From contig PLIU01000077.1 in the NCBI GenBank assembly GCA_003140095.1, positions 1 through 43,620 on the forward strand: DNA of 43,620 nucleotides, in the 5' to 3' direction. Positions 35,516-43,541 of this stretch are shown here, one piece after another; position 1 is the first letter of the stretch; every line of letters begins with the position of its first letter. This DNA is from Verrucomicrobiales bacterium. GTDB taxonomy: Bacteria > Verrucomicrobiota > Verrucomicrobiia > Limisphaerales > Palsa-1400. A model generated the notes under the pieces. It saw only the letters and a list, made by a program, of their open reading frames with translations, was not told where the DNA came from and searched no databases. A program made the translations under genes and the position numbers.

Positions 35516-37273
35516 ATGAACTGGGACCAACTCCAGACGATTCTCTGGCTGCGCTGGCGGCTGGCGCGCAACCAGTGGACGCGCGGCAAAGGCGTCGGCG
35601 CTGTCATCGCCGGGATTGTCGCTGTGGGCGCCTGCGTGATGGGCGGGGTGAGCTTCGTCGTGGCACTGCTCGGCGGGATTTATGGGCTGCGCGAGGCGAA
35701 AGCAATCGTGCTGTGGGAAGTTTGGTGCGGGGTGATGGTGGCGTTCCTGTTCTTTTGGATGGTCGGTCTGCTGCAGGAACTCCAGCGCTCGGAAACCATT
35801 GACCTCCAGCGACTGATGCATCTGCCGGTCGCCCTGGGCCAGATGTTCGTGATCAACTACATCGCGTCGCTCTTCGCCCTGAGCATCGTCATCGTCGTGC
35901 CGGCAATGATGGGACTGGCCCTTGGCCTCAGCATAGCGCGCGGCGCCGCCATGTTGCTGCTGGCGCCCCTGGCCCTGGGCCTGATCTTCACGGTCAGCGC
36001 CTGGACTTATTGCCTGCGTGGCTGGCTGGCCACGCTGATGAGCAATCCGCGCCGGCGGCGCAATGTCACGATGGTCATCGTGCTGGGCTTCATTCTACTG
36101 GCCCAGACCCCCAACCTTTACTTCAACGTTTTTCGGCACATCGATCGCCCTGTTCCCGGTGCCACGCCCGAAGAAGCGCGACGCCAGCGCGAGGCCCGCA
36201 AAACCGCCAATCAGGCCCAATTCGACCAACTCCTCGCCGTGCAGAAATTCATTCCGCCGCTGTGGCTGCCTGCCGGCGCCCAGGCGCTGGGAGATGGACG
36301 CGCGTGGCCGGCTTTGTTCGGCACGTTTGGTTTTTGTGCCATCGGCGCGCTGGGCCTGCGGCGCGCTTATCAAGGCACCCTGCGTTTTTATCTCGGCGAA
36401 ACCGGCCGCAAAGTCATGGCACGCGTTGAACCAAATCGGATGCCGGCCGCCGCCGCTGGCCCGGCAAAATCCGGCCGTCGTTTCCTCGAACTGCGTGTGC
36501 CGGGCGTGCCGGAACAATCCGCCGCGCTGGCGCTGGCGACCTTCCGATCCATGCTGCGCGCGCCCGAAGTGAAAATAGCGTGGGGGAGTTCGTTCCTCGT
36601 GCCGCTGGTCGTGGGGGGGTCGCTGCTGATCCGCTCCAACCTAAAGGTGCCCGAAGCAGCGAAGCCATTCATTGCCACGGGGGCGGTGGCATTCTCGATT
36701 TTCATGCTCATTCAATTCTTCGGCAATCAATTCGGTTTCGATCGCGACGGCTTTCGTGCGTTGGTTCTTTCGCCTGCGGAGCGAAAACTCATTCTGCTGG
36801 GCAAAAACCTGGCCTTCCTGCCCGTCGGGGTGATAGGCGGTATGATGCTGCTGGTGTTGAGTTCCGTGCGGTTGCATCCGCCGCCGCTGGTGTTCGTGGC
36901 GGCCATGCTGCAACTGGCCGCGATACTCTTGCTGGCCGGACTGGTCGGCAACGTGTGTTCCATCCTCGTGCCCTACCGCATCCAACAAGGCTCGATGAAG
37001 CCGACCAAAATGCCCGGTCTGGCCATCGTGACGATACTTGTTTGCCAGATGCTTTTTCCCATCGCGATGGCGCCGGCATTTGTGCCGCCGCTGGCGGAGT
37101 ATCTGTGGCGGAAGGCGGGATGGCCAACGGCCGTGCCTGTGAACCTGATCCTTTCCGCGATACTGGCGGCGGTGTTGGCGTTGGTTTACTGGCAGACCCT
37201 AGGCCCGATGGGCCGTCTATTGCGACGCCGGGAAACCCGCATACTCGGCATTGTGACTGTGGAGGTGGAATAG
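35516..37273 (+). CDS. ABC-2 type permease
   Basis: A 585-aa membrane protein with roughly a dozen hydrophobic stretches in two halves separated by a polar loop (about 215-330). Examples are 'VGAVIAGIVAVGACVMGGVSFVVALLG' and 'FILLAQTPNLYFNVF'. Size and position directly behind the ATPase gene (overlap-free, 4 bp) identify it as the transmembrane partner of a two-gene exporter. Motifs such as 'SPAERKLILLGKNLAFLPV' resemble the coupling region in large bacterial ABC-2 permeases. Substrate unknown. Confidence 0.8.
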   Translation: MNWDQLQTILWLRWRLARNQWTRGKGVGAVIAGIVAVGACVMGGVSFVVALLGGIYGLREAKAIVLWEVWCGVMVAFLFFWMVGLLQELQRSETIDLQRLMHLPVALGQMFVINYIASLFALSIVIVVPAMMGLALGLSIARGAAMLLLAPLALGLIFTVSAWTYCLRGWLATLMSNPRRRRNVTMVIVLGFILLAQTPNLYFNVFRHIDRPVPGATPEEARRQREARKTANQAQFDQLLAVQKFIPPLWLPAGAQALGDGRAWPALFGTFGFCAIGALGLRRAYQGTLRFYLGETGRKVMARVEPNRMPAAAAGPAKSGRRFLELRVPGVPEQSAALALATFRSMLRAPEVKIAWGSSFLVPLVVGGSLLIRSNLKVPEAAKPFIATGAVAFSIFMLIQFFGNQFGFDRDGFRALVLSPAERKLILLGKNLAFLPVGVIGGMMLLVLSSVRLHPPPLVFVAAMLQLAAILLLAGLVGNVCSILVPYRIQQGSMKPTKMPGLAIVTILVCQMLFPIAMAPAFVPPLAEYLWRKAGWPTAVPVNLILSAILAAVLALVYWQTLGPMGRLLRRRETRILGIVTVEVE

Positions 37274-37351
37274 GGGAAAATGGGACAACTCTAATGGGCG
37301 ATTTTCATGTGAAAATGAGAAACAATATGTTGACATTTTAAAAACCGCTTT

Positions 37352-38128
37352 ATGGTTATGAATTCTATACGCGCCTCAACTACGGATCGGACGGGAAACC
37401 GCCGCTTCGGATTCACGCTTATTGAACTGTTGGTGGTTATCGCCATTATCGCCATTCTGGCGTCAATGCTGTTGCCAGCGTTGTCACGAGCCAAGGAACA
37501 GGCGCAATTGACCTCTTGCATAAATAATAACAAACAATTGGCGCTGGCCATGCACATGTATGTCAATGATAACAAGGATTACATGGCTTACCCAAATTGG
37601 GGCAATGACCAGGTTGGATGGCTTTACGACCCCATCGGTGGCGAGCCTCCTCCGCTCAACAGGCAGTCGCCCCAATTGCCCTACCTGGGAGGGTTGTGGT
37701 GGCCTTACGTCAAAACCGTCAATACTTACGTCTGCCCAAATGATTACACCAATACCAGCTATTGGGCGGCCAGGGCCGACAAGCTTTCGACGTACATTAT
37801 GAACGGGGTCGTCTGTGAATGGGGCGCGATCGTGCCGAGGACTTACAAAATGGGGCAGTTCAGGGGCGACTCCGTTATATTGTGGGAACCGGATGAAGCT
37901 CTTTATCAGCAAACTTGGGGCTTTGCCGGGGCTTATAACGACGGTTCCAGCGCGCCGGACCAAGGTTGCGGGGTCGGCCCTTATCACATGAAATCCGGCG
38001 GCGTGCTCATGGGCATTACCGGGCAGGCTTATTTTATCACGCAAAGAGTTTTCAACCAGGAGCTGAACATAAAGCCAGGACCGCTCTGGTGCGATCCCGG
38101 CGAGAGATCCGGCGATGATGGACAATAG
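37352..38128 (+). CDS. Prepilin-type N-terminal cleavage/methylation domain protein (pseudopilin)
   Basis: A 258-aa protein. The leader ends 'NRRFG', then the type IV prepilin helix '[20 protein letters not shown]', with Glu5 of the mature protein. It then has the verrucomicrobial pattern '[41 protein letters not shown]'. A globular beta-rich domain follows, without the 'HNGGANLAFCDAH'-type end seen in its neighbour. It would be processed by a prepilin peptidase and inserted in the inner membrane or a secretion-type pseudopilus. It lies 78 bp after the permease stop and may be separately transcribed. Role unknown. Confidence 0.8.
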   Translation: MVMNSIRASTTDRTGNRRFGFTLIELLVVIAIIAILASMLLPALSRAKEQAQLTSCINNNKQLALAMHMYVNDNKDYMAYPNWGNDQVGWLYDPIGGEPPPLNRQSPQLPYLGGLWWPYVKTVNTYVCPNDYTNTSYWAARADKLSTYIMNGVVCEWGAIVPRTYKMGQFRGDSVILWEPDEALYQQTWGFAGAYNDGSSAPDQGCGVGPYHMKSGGVLMGITGQAYFITQRVFNQELNIKPGPLWCDPGERSGDDGQ

Positions 38129-38165
38129 CGCCGGCACCATTTGTCGGGGCGATGGGCCATTCCAT

Positions 38166-38909
38166 TTACCAGGTTTCGGGATGTGGATTGTGGTCATTGT
38201 TCCAGCGTCGGCGGGCGGTGTCGGTTTCCTCAATCCACTTTGCCTGTTTGGCGAACTCTATATGGGCATCACAAAAAGCAAGGTTTGCTCCTCCGTTGTG
38301 GCGGGCTGCCGGATTGCCGCCATGTGTGGCAGAGAGAGATGGATCAATAGTGGTGACGAAGAGGCTGGGCACATCGGCCAGATCGCCGACGGCGATCATT
38401 TCCGATGGCGCTCTGACTTGCGAGTCGGATACTTCCCATAGCAGCGTGGAGGGATCGTATTCAGGAGGATGGTAGCGGCCAAGTCCAAGATTCAAGACCG
38501 ACGACGTCACCGCGCTGCCATAAGCATTGTAGCCGTAGGTGTAATTGGTCAGGGACAAGGAAGGGGAAAGCTTGAGGGATGAAGGCTGGACGGCGGGGCA
38601 GAGAAAGATGGATTGACTCCCTGAAACATAAGGTAAGAGCTGGTGGTCCCAAATTTGGTCCCAATTAGTGAAAAAGCGCGGCATGGAGCGCGGAACCGGA
38701 ATTGGGGCGCCGCGCGTGCCGGGATACTCCTGAAAATCGGCTGTGTAACTCGCGAGGGCTTGGCCGATTTGCGCGAGGTTATTTTTGCACATAGTCGATT
38801 GCGCTTGCCCTTTGGCGCCAGACAGAGCGGCTAAAAGCATCGCGGCGAGCACGGCCAGAATTGCGATGACAATTAACAGTTCGAGCAAAGTGAAGGCGCG
38901 GAGCTTCAT
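38166..38909 (-). CDS. Pseudopilin with H-x9-DG-like end, coupled to a sigma-factor operon
   Basis: A 247-aa protein from ATG 38909, overlapping the upstream stop as ATGA; the longer track ORF reads back through that gene. The N-terminus is an almost leaderless prepilin signal ('MKLRAFTLLELLIVIAILAVLAAML'), then 'LSGAKGQAQSTMCKNNLAQIGQALASYTADFQEYPG'. The end 'HNGGANLAFCDAHIEF' is a variant of the H-x9-DG motif of DUF1559-type pseudopilins. It is the third gene of the ECF-sigma operon, which is unusual for a pilin-like protein, and it is convergent with the pseudopilin at 37352. Confidence 0.82.
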   Translation of the reverse strand: MKLRAFTLLELLIVIAILAVLAAMLLAALSGAKGQAQSTMCKNNLAQIGQALASYTADFQEYPGTRGAPIPVPRSMPRFFTNWDQIWDHQLLPYVSGSQSIFLCPAVQPSSLKLSPSLSLTNYTYGYNAYGSAVTSSVLNLGLGRYHPPEYDPSTLLWEVSDSQVRAPSEMIAVGDLADVPSLFVTTIDPSLSATHGGNPAARHNGGANLAFCDAHIEFAKQAKWIEETDTARRRWNNDHNPHPETW

Positions 38910-39364
38910 GTTTGAGGAGGAGAGGGAGGCTGGTTCTTGTTTATGGGCAGCAATTGAGCGCGCAGTTCGTTCAGTTGCCGCTGGAGCTCTCCGAGCGCGG
39001 CCTGCTGCGCCTTGGCTTGTGTGCGGCTGAGCTTCCGGCGGTATTTGAAGAGGTAAAGGCCAAGCAGCAGAAGCGCGGCCAAGGGCACAAGCAAGACACA
39101 GGCGGCCAAGACCAGCGCAAACCAGTCTGGGAAAGGGCTGGGAGGGCTCTTCAGACGATAACAAAGAACCGCCACAATAATGTACAGCGCGACGGTGCCG
39201 CCCCAAGCGCCGGCCACAATGCGTCGCATCGACTTTTCCTCGCTCCGCGCGCGCGCGAGTTTTTCGTCCAACTCTTGGCGGTAATGTTGGTACTGTTCGG
39301 AATTGAGTTGCGGCATCTGGTTGAGCAACTCTTCCAAAAACTGCTGGCGCTGACTGCTGGTCAT
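38906..39364 (-). CDS. Two-helix membrane protein, candidate anti-sigma factor
   Basis: A 152-aa protein from ATG 39364, overlapping the sigma-factor stop by 4 bp (ATGA). The layout is a charged cytoplasmic helix of about 45 residues ('LEELLNQMPQLNSEQYQHYRQELDEKLARA'), two hydrophobic segments ('VALYIIVAVLCYRL', 'FALVLAACVLLVPLAALLLLGLYLF'), then a coiled coil ('RTQAKAQQAALGELQRQLNELRAQL'). I recognise no zinc-finger (HxxxCxxC) anti-sigma motif, so the anti-sigma role rests only on position and topology. Its gene is also coupled to the pseudopilin downstream. Confidence 0.5.
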   Translation of the reverse strand: MTSSQRQQFLEELLNQMPQLNSEQYQHYRQELDEKLARARSEEKSMRRIVAGAWGGTVALYIIVAVLCYRLKSPPSPFPDWFALVLAACVLLVPLAALLLLGLYLFKYRRKLSRTQAKAQQAALGELQRQLNELRAQLLPINKNQPPSPPQT

Positions 39365-39942
39365 AATTTCGTTTCCTCCAAAAACTTTCGCGCCTGAAAT
39401 TTTGCGTAGTGCAATCGGGATTTGACGGTCCCCGAGCTGCAACGGAGCGTCTCGGCGATTTCCTCCAGGCTCAAATCCCTGAGAAAGCGGAGGGTAAGCA
39501 CTTCCCTGTGTTCGGGGGAAAGTGAGTCCAGCGCGCAATGCGCCAAATCGATGCGTTCAAACAATGGGTCGGCATAAAGCTCCCCCGCCGGCTGCTCTTC
39601 GGCGAACGCCTCAAAAAACTGTTCCTTTCTGCACTCGCGGCGGATCAGGGAAGCGATTTTGTCATGAGCAATCTGGTAAACCCAAACGCGAAACGCTTCG
39701 GGTGCGCGGAGATTCCTTAATCCTCGAAAAACGGTCAGCCACACTTCCTGCAAGGTGTCAGCCGCGTGGTCCTGGTTTCGGGCGAAGCGCATCAGATAAT
39801 AGAAAAGTTGACGTTCATAGAGGTTCACGAGCGAACGAAAAGCCGAAGGATCGCCTTCCTGAGCTTGCAACACCCACAGTTTTTCCTGAAGCCTTGCGAG
39901 CTTCGACGCTACCTCGCTGCCGGTTCGTTCAATCACTTCCAT
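39361..39942 (-). CDS. ECF-type RNA polymerase sigma factor
   Basis: A 193-aa sigma-70 family member with regions 2 and 4 only. Region 2 is 'LVNLYERQLFYYLMRFARNQDHAADTLQEVWLTVFRGL' followed by 'FRVWVYQIAHDKIASLIRR', and region 4 is 'LDSLSPEHREVLTLRFLRDLSLEEIAETLRCSSGTVKSRLHYA'. The spacer carries an acidic stretch. It starts a coupled operon with the membrane protein and the pseudopilin. The 340-bp upstream gap (39943-40282) contains TTGACA (minus strand, 40009-40014) but no clear autoregulatory promoter that I can prove. Confidence 0.88.
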   Translation of the reverse strand: MEVIERTGSEVASKLARLQEKLWVLQAQEGDPSAFRSLVNLYERQLFYYLMRFARNQDHAADTLQEVWLTVFRGLRNLRAPEAFRVWVYQIAHDKIASLIRRECRKEQFFEAFAEEQPAGELYADPLFERIDLAHCALDSLSPEHREVLTLRFLRDLSLEEIAETLRCSSGTVKSRLHYAKFQARKFLEETKL

Positions 39943-40135
39943 GAGATAGGTCGATTGGGGTCGGGAAAAGGTTCAATTGGGCAAACTCTGCCAGCCTGAA
40001 CCGTTGCGTGTCAATTTTCCCGTGGAGTCCGGAAATTCGACGGGCGCATCCCGATTTTGAGAGCTCAAAGGACGTTTCAGCCACAGGTGCAAGGATTGTG
40101 AGTCACATTTTAAACGGGTGCCGGCCCCCTGCGCC

Positions 40136-40201
40136 GACTGGAAGCCGGCGATACGGCACCGCGTAAAACGTGGCAAGGGCTGGAAGTCTGCGGTACGAAA
40201 C
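40136..40201. repeat. Pair of related 24-bp repeats in the sigma/cyclophilin intergenic region
   Basis: GACTGGAAGCCGGCGATAC (40136 on) and GGCTGGAAGTCTGCGGTAC (40178 on) are similar units with a 42-bp period, in the 340-bp gap 39943-40282. Sequences of the form 'GGCTGGAAGCCTGCGxTAC' are often scattered through verrucomicrobial genomes as intergenic repeats; that is recollection, not a search result. On the minus strand they translate as a repeated 'YRRLP', which explains the spurious 248-aa track ORF. Nothing else is seen in the gap. Confidence 0.5.
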
Positions 40202-40282
40202 CGCGATGCGCCCGCTGACCGCCCTGGCTGAAAAGTGGCTTGCGCGACAAGAATCTTTGGTTAAACTGTCGGCAGTCTGCTT

Positions 40283-40915
40283 ATGCAAATGAATATGAAA
40301 TACTTGAAATACTTCTTGTCTCCCTCGATCGGGCTGGCACTGGCTGCCGTCTGCGCCCAATTCTCCACCCTCGCGGCGGAACCATCCGCCGCCACTGCCG
40401 CCAAAGCGGACGACCCGGAGGTGGCGGTCATCAAGACGACCGAAGGCACCATGGTGGTGCAGTTCTGGAGCGACGCGGCCCCCAAAACCATCGCCAATTT
40501 CAAGAAGCTGGCCAAGGAGGGGTTTTATGACGGCACCTGTTTTCATCGCGTCATCAAAGGTTTTATGATCCAGGGCGGCGATCCGAACACCAAGGACCCG
40601 AGCAAGGACCCATCCTCGTGGGGTATGGGCGGCCCCAATTATACCGTCGATGCCGAATTCAACGATCATTCGCATGTGCGCGGAGTCATCTCCATGGCCC
40701 GCTCCAACGACCCCAATTCCGCCGGCAGCCAATTCTTCATCTGCCACGGGAGTCCGACCCAACTTGACCATCATTACACCACTTTCGGCAAATTGATCAA
40801 AGGCGACGAGGTGTTGGAGAAAATCGCCACCACGCCCACCAATCCGCAAGACCGGCCGGACAAACGGATGGACATCATCAGCATTAAAATCGTCGCGCTC
40901 AGCACGGTCAAATAA
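40283..40915 (+). CDS. Exported cyclophilin-type peptidyl-prolyl isomerase
   Basis: A 210-aa cyclophilin with a signal peptide ('SIGLALAAVCAQFSTLAAEP'), thus periplasmic. A 20-residue linker leads to the catalytic domain: 'FHRVIKGFMIQGGDP' (catalytic Arg), 'GVISMARSNDPNSAGSQFFICHG' and 'FGKLIKGDEVLEKIA'. It should speed cis-trans isomerisation of proline bonds during folding of exported proteins. It is followed 10 bp later by a second cyclophilin without an export signal. The domains are highly similar, indicating a tandem duplication. Start ATG 40283 may be preceded in function by 40295 (second Met). Confidence 0.9.
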   Translation: MQMNMKYLKYFLSPSIGLALAAVCAQFSTLAAEPSAATAAKADDPEVAVIKTTEGTMVVQFWSDAAPKTIANFKKLAKEGFYDGTCFHRVIKGFMIQGGDPNTKDPSKDPSSWGMGGPNYTVDAEFNDHSHVRGVISMARSNDPNSAGSQFFICHGSPTQLDHHYTTFGKLIKGDEVLEKIATTPTNPQDRPDKRMDIISIKIVALSTVK

Positions 40916-40925
40916 GGAGGACTAT

Positions 40926-41423
40926 ATGGCGGAGAAGGAACTGGCAATCATCAAAACGACCGAAGGCGACCTGGTGGTGGAGTTTTGGCCGGAGGTCGCC
41001 CCCAAGACGGTGGAGAATTTCAAGACGCTGGCGCGCAAGGGATTTTACGACGGGACCTGCTTTCACCGCGTGATCAAGGGCTTTATGATCCAGGGCGGCG
41101 ACCCGAACACTAAAGACCCATCCAAGGAATCCAGTTGGGGCACCGGCGGCCCCGGCCACACGGTCAAGGCCGAGTTCAGCGACCGCTCGCACACGCGCGG
41201 GGTGCTGTCCATGGCGCGCTCCAATCATCCCGATTCGGCCGGGAGCCAATTCTTCATCTGCCACGGCAACGCCAAGTTCCTGGACGGGCAATACACCGCG
41301 TTCGGAAAGGTAATCAAAGGGGACGAAGTGCTGGAAAAGATCGCGACCACCCCGACGCGCCAGCCCGACCGGCCCAACAAACGGATGGGAGTGGAAAGCG
41401 TCACGATTCAGCCGGCGGCGTAG
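40926..41423 (+). CDS. Cytoplasmic cyclophilin-type peptidyl-prolyl isomerase
   Basis: A 165-aa single-domain cyclophilin with no signal peptide; it begins 'MAEKELAIIKTTEGDLVVEFWPE'. Active-site segments are 'FHRVIKGFMIQGGDP', 'GVLSMARSNHPDSAGSQFFICHG' and 'FGKVIKGDEVLEKIA', the same as in the exported copy upstream. A strong ribosome site (AGGAGG) lies just ahead. The NUDIX gene starts 8 bp after its stop, so the three genes are probably co-transcribed and give one isomerase for each compartment. Confidence 0.9.
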   Translation: MAEKELAIIKTTEGDLVVEFWPEVAPKTVENFKTLARKGFYDGTCFHRVIKGFMIQGGDPNTKDPSKESSWGTGGPGHTVKAEFSDRSHTRGVLSMARSNHPDSAGSQFFICHGNAKFLDGQYTAFGKVIKGDEVLEKIATTPTRQPDRPNKRMGVESVTIQPAA

Positions 41424-41431
41424 AACGTGGC

Positions 41432-41989
41432 ATGATCCAGCCGTGGCGCGAGCTATCCTCCCGGACGCTGGGGAACTATCGCATCTTTTCGGTGCGGCAG
41501 GAGCGAAAGGTGTCGCCGCGGACGGGACGGGAGCACGATTTCTTTGTGCTTGACACTTCCGATTGGGTCAACGTCGTCGCCCTCACGCCGGAGCGGCAGA
41601 TGGTCTTGATCGAACAATACCGACACGGCTCCAACACGGTGGAGTTGGAAATACCGGGCGGCATCATTGATAAGGCGGACGCTTCGCCGGCGGCGACCGG
41701 AGTCCGGGAATTGGCGGAGGAAACCGGTTATCAGGGCGATGCGCCGGTGCTTGTCGGCCAGGTCTTTCCGAACCCGGCCATCCTGCGCAACCATTGTTAC
41801 ACGGTGCTGGTGCGAAACTGCCGCCTGGCCAAATCGGTGGAATTGGACGAAGGCGAAGACCTGGCGACCAAACTGGTGCCGATGGAGCAAGTGCCGGAGT
41901 TGGTGGCGTCGGGCCAAATACGGCATTCGCTGGTGGTGGCGGCGCTGTATCAGTTTGATTTGTGGTGGAAGAAAAACGAGAAGATTTGA
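41432..41989 (+). CDS. NUDIX hydrolase, ADP-ribose pyrophosphatase type
   Basis: A 185-aa protein from ATG 41432; the track ORF extends back into the cyclophilin gene. The NUDIX box is 'GGIIDKADASPAATGVRELAEETGY'-like: the first acidic position is Asp rather than the usual Glu, while the 'REL.EETGY' core that binds metal is intact. The 'VVALTPERQMVLIEQYRHGSNTVELEIPGG' segment is characteristic of ADP-sugar pyrophosphatases, which cleave ADP-ribose to AMP and ribose-5-phosphate. Substrate is inferred from the family. It ends the cyclophilin operon. Confidence 0.85.
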   Translation: MIQPWRELSSRTLGNYRIFSVRQERKVSPRTGREHDFFVLDTSDWVNVVALTPERQMVLIEQYRHGSNTVELEIPGGIIDKADASPAATGVRELAEETGYQGDAPVLVGQVFPNPAILRNHCYTVLVRNCRLAKSVELDEGEDLATKLVPMEQVPELVASGQIRHSLVVAALYQFDLWWKKNEKI

Positions 41990-42081
41990 ACGCGAAGGGC
42001 GAAGGCTTAGCGCGGCGAAGCCGCAACAAAAGGATTGACCAATGATTTCACGGATGGATGCAGGGATGGTTTTGAACAGAG

Positions 42082-42463
42082 GAAACGAAGCCAACAGGCG
42101 TCGTTAAAGGTATTTCGCAATGGCCGGGAGACCGTGTTCCCCACCAGATTATTGACACCATCGCGTTCGAAGGCGACATCCCCGTGCTGGCGACAGGCAG
42201 CATTGGCTCCTCAATGGTACCCGAAAGCATTCGGGTGCTGCTGGGGGTATTGGGTCAGCGGGGCGGTGTCGATTCCGCAAGGCGCGTATGGCCCAGATTT
42301 CATCGCGAAATTGAAGGCGCGAGGCTTGAAGGTGACCGAGATGCCCGCCAAGACCGTCGTGGGTCAGCGTGGTACTCTTGCCGCAGTGACAATCGACCCG
42401 AAGACTGGCAAACGCACAGCGGCAAACCAACCGGGTGTCATGGTTTTCAATGACGCGGAATGA
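42082..42463 (+). pseudogene. Gamma-glutamyltransferase C-terminal remnant
   Basis: One frame reads 'WPGDRVPHQIIDTIAFEGD', then 'IPVLATGSIGSSMVPESIRVLLGVLGQRGG'. Around 42255-42290 it shifts to the frame 'GPDFIAKLKARGLKVTEMP', then 'GQRGTLAAVTIDPKTGKRTAANQPGVMVF' up to TGA 42463. These correspond to the C-terminal small-subunit segments of gamma-glutamyltransferase-type enzymes. The large subunit, the catalytic Thr and most of the small subunit are missing. It is a broken fragment between the NUDIX gene and the first attC-like site. The fold assignment is from recognised blocks only. Confidence 0.5.
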
Positions 42464-42575
42464 TCCGGGGAACATCGATTGTGGCTCCTGAATTGCGCGG
42501 AGCGGCTTTCGTGAATTCTGGATCGAGGCGGCGAGGATCTCGCACCGTGGACAATCAGCCGGATACCAACCAGCG

Positions 42576-42703
42576 GCCTAACCGCGCTGGAGTCAAAGTC
42601 CACTGCCCCTTGAGTTTTTGGTTGAGATATGAAATTTGCGAGTCCACATTGCCGTCGAGAGCCAGCCGCCCGTGGCCGTGGCTCAACTTTGGATCGTTAG
42701 GCA
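42576..42703 (+). other. attC-like recombination site (integron cassette), complete
   Basis: The ends match the attC consensus: R'' GCCTAAC (42576-42582) and R' GTTAGGC (42697-42703), exact inverted complements (RYYYAAC...GTTRRRY). Inside, CAAAGT...CCACTGCC on the left pairs with GGCCGTGG...ACTTTG on the right, with unpaired bases, as in L''/L' arms. Length 128 bp is within the known range (about 57-141). The CPBP gene starts 17 bp after it, the usual spacing of a cassette gene. Confidence 0.65.
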
Positions 42704-42719
42704 TCTCGTCGCACCGTTC

Positions 42720-43541
42720 ATGGATACAATCGCCAAAAGGCAAAGCACATGGAAAAGCCGTGATGCGTGGCTCTGTGTGCTCGCGCTGATTGTTTTTTGG
42801 TCTATTATTGTGCTTTCGCTTCGTTTTGCGACTCGCAGCAGCCCAGCATTCTCGCATTGGAGGGCGACGCCAATTGGCAAAGGAGTCCTTGACATTATTG
42901 GGAATGCTTTGTGGGTATTTGTTCCTCTTTGGTTTTCGCGTGTCGAGGCGGTCCGAGATTTTTTAGAACCTGCTGGTTTACGGCGTGCGGTCAGCATTTT
43001 TGGTTGGTGTGCAGCTTGGTTGGCAATTGCCATTGCGTTTATTGGCGCCTATGGAGGTTCCAGAGGATTGACGGCATCATCTAGACTGCACCATGGTATT
43101 GGCTTTGATGCGTCTGGCGGGGGGTGGTCCTTCTTCATGGCGTGGCCCTACTTCACTTTGTCAAGAGTCGTGATTGGTCCGTTTTGCGAAGAAGTAACCA
43201 CACGAGGATTTTTATACCCTGCGTTTCGGGGGAGTTACAGTTTCTTGGCCTCTACGGTTATTATCATTTGCTTTTCGACATATTATCATTTTGGTAGTGT
43301 TTGGCATTCGCTATTCATATTCGGCTGCTTGGCATCGCTGTGGGCATTGTTGTGCATTGTCCGCGAGCGGACTGGCAGTTTGTGGGATTGCCTGCTTTGT
43401 CATGCTGTTTACAATTTGGCCGTGCTACAGCTTTGGATTTCGGCGGTGGTTGTGTTGATATTATTTTTGCCGTTTATCATGGGCCAGATTTGGGCCAAGC
43501 GGCGAGAGACCATTTTGGCAGCACCAAACCGAGTTGCCTAA
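42720..43541 (+). CDS. CPBP-family intramembrane metalloprotease (cassette gene)
   Basis: A 273-aa membrane protein from ATG 42720 (the track's start lies inside the attC-like site). About seven hydrophobic helices are present. The family motifs are seen: 'GPFCEEVTTRGFLYPAF' (EExxxR-type with the catalytic Glu pair), 'STYYHFG' (FxxxH-type, His) and 'CHAVYNLAV' (HxxxN). These are the active-site elements of CPBP (CAAX protease and bacteriocin-processing) proteins. Its TAA stop lies within the next attC-like R'' site. Codon use looks more AT-rich than the neighbouring operons. It probably processes or protects against a peptide; role unknown. Confidence 0.8.
   Translation: MDTIAKRQSTWKSRDAWLCVLALIVFWSIIVLSLRFATRSSPAFSHWRATPIGKGVLDIIGNALWVFVPLWFSRVEAVRDFLEPAGLRRAVSIFGWCAAWLAIAIAFIGAYGGSRGLTASSRLHHGIGFDASGGGWSFFMAWPYFTLSRVVIGPFCEEVTTRGFLYPAFRGSYSFLASTVIIICFSTYYHFGSVWHSLFIFGCLASLWALLCIVRERTGSLWDCLLCHAVYNLAVLQLWISAVVVLILFLPFIMGQIWAKRRETILAAPNRVA

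Noticed and set aside
37484-38233. 249-aa minus-strand ORF
   Set aside because: Lies opposite the pseudopilin gene 37352-38128, which has a clear prepilin N-terminus; no domain in this frame.
40103-40849. 248-aa minus-strand ORF
   Set aside because: Opposite the exported cyclophilin; its end is only a translation of intergenic repeats (YRRLP).
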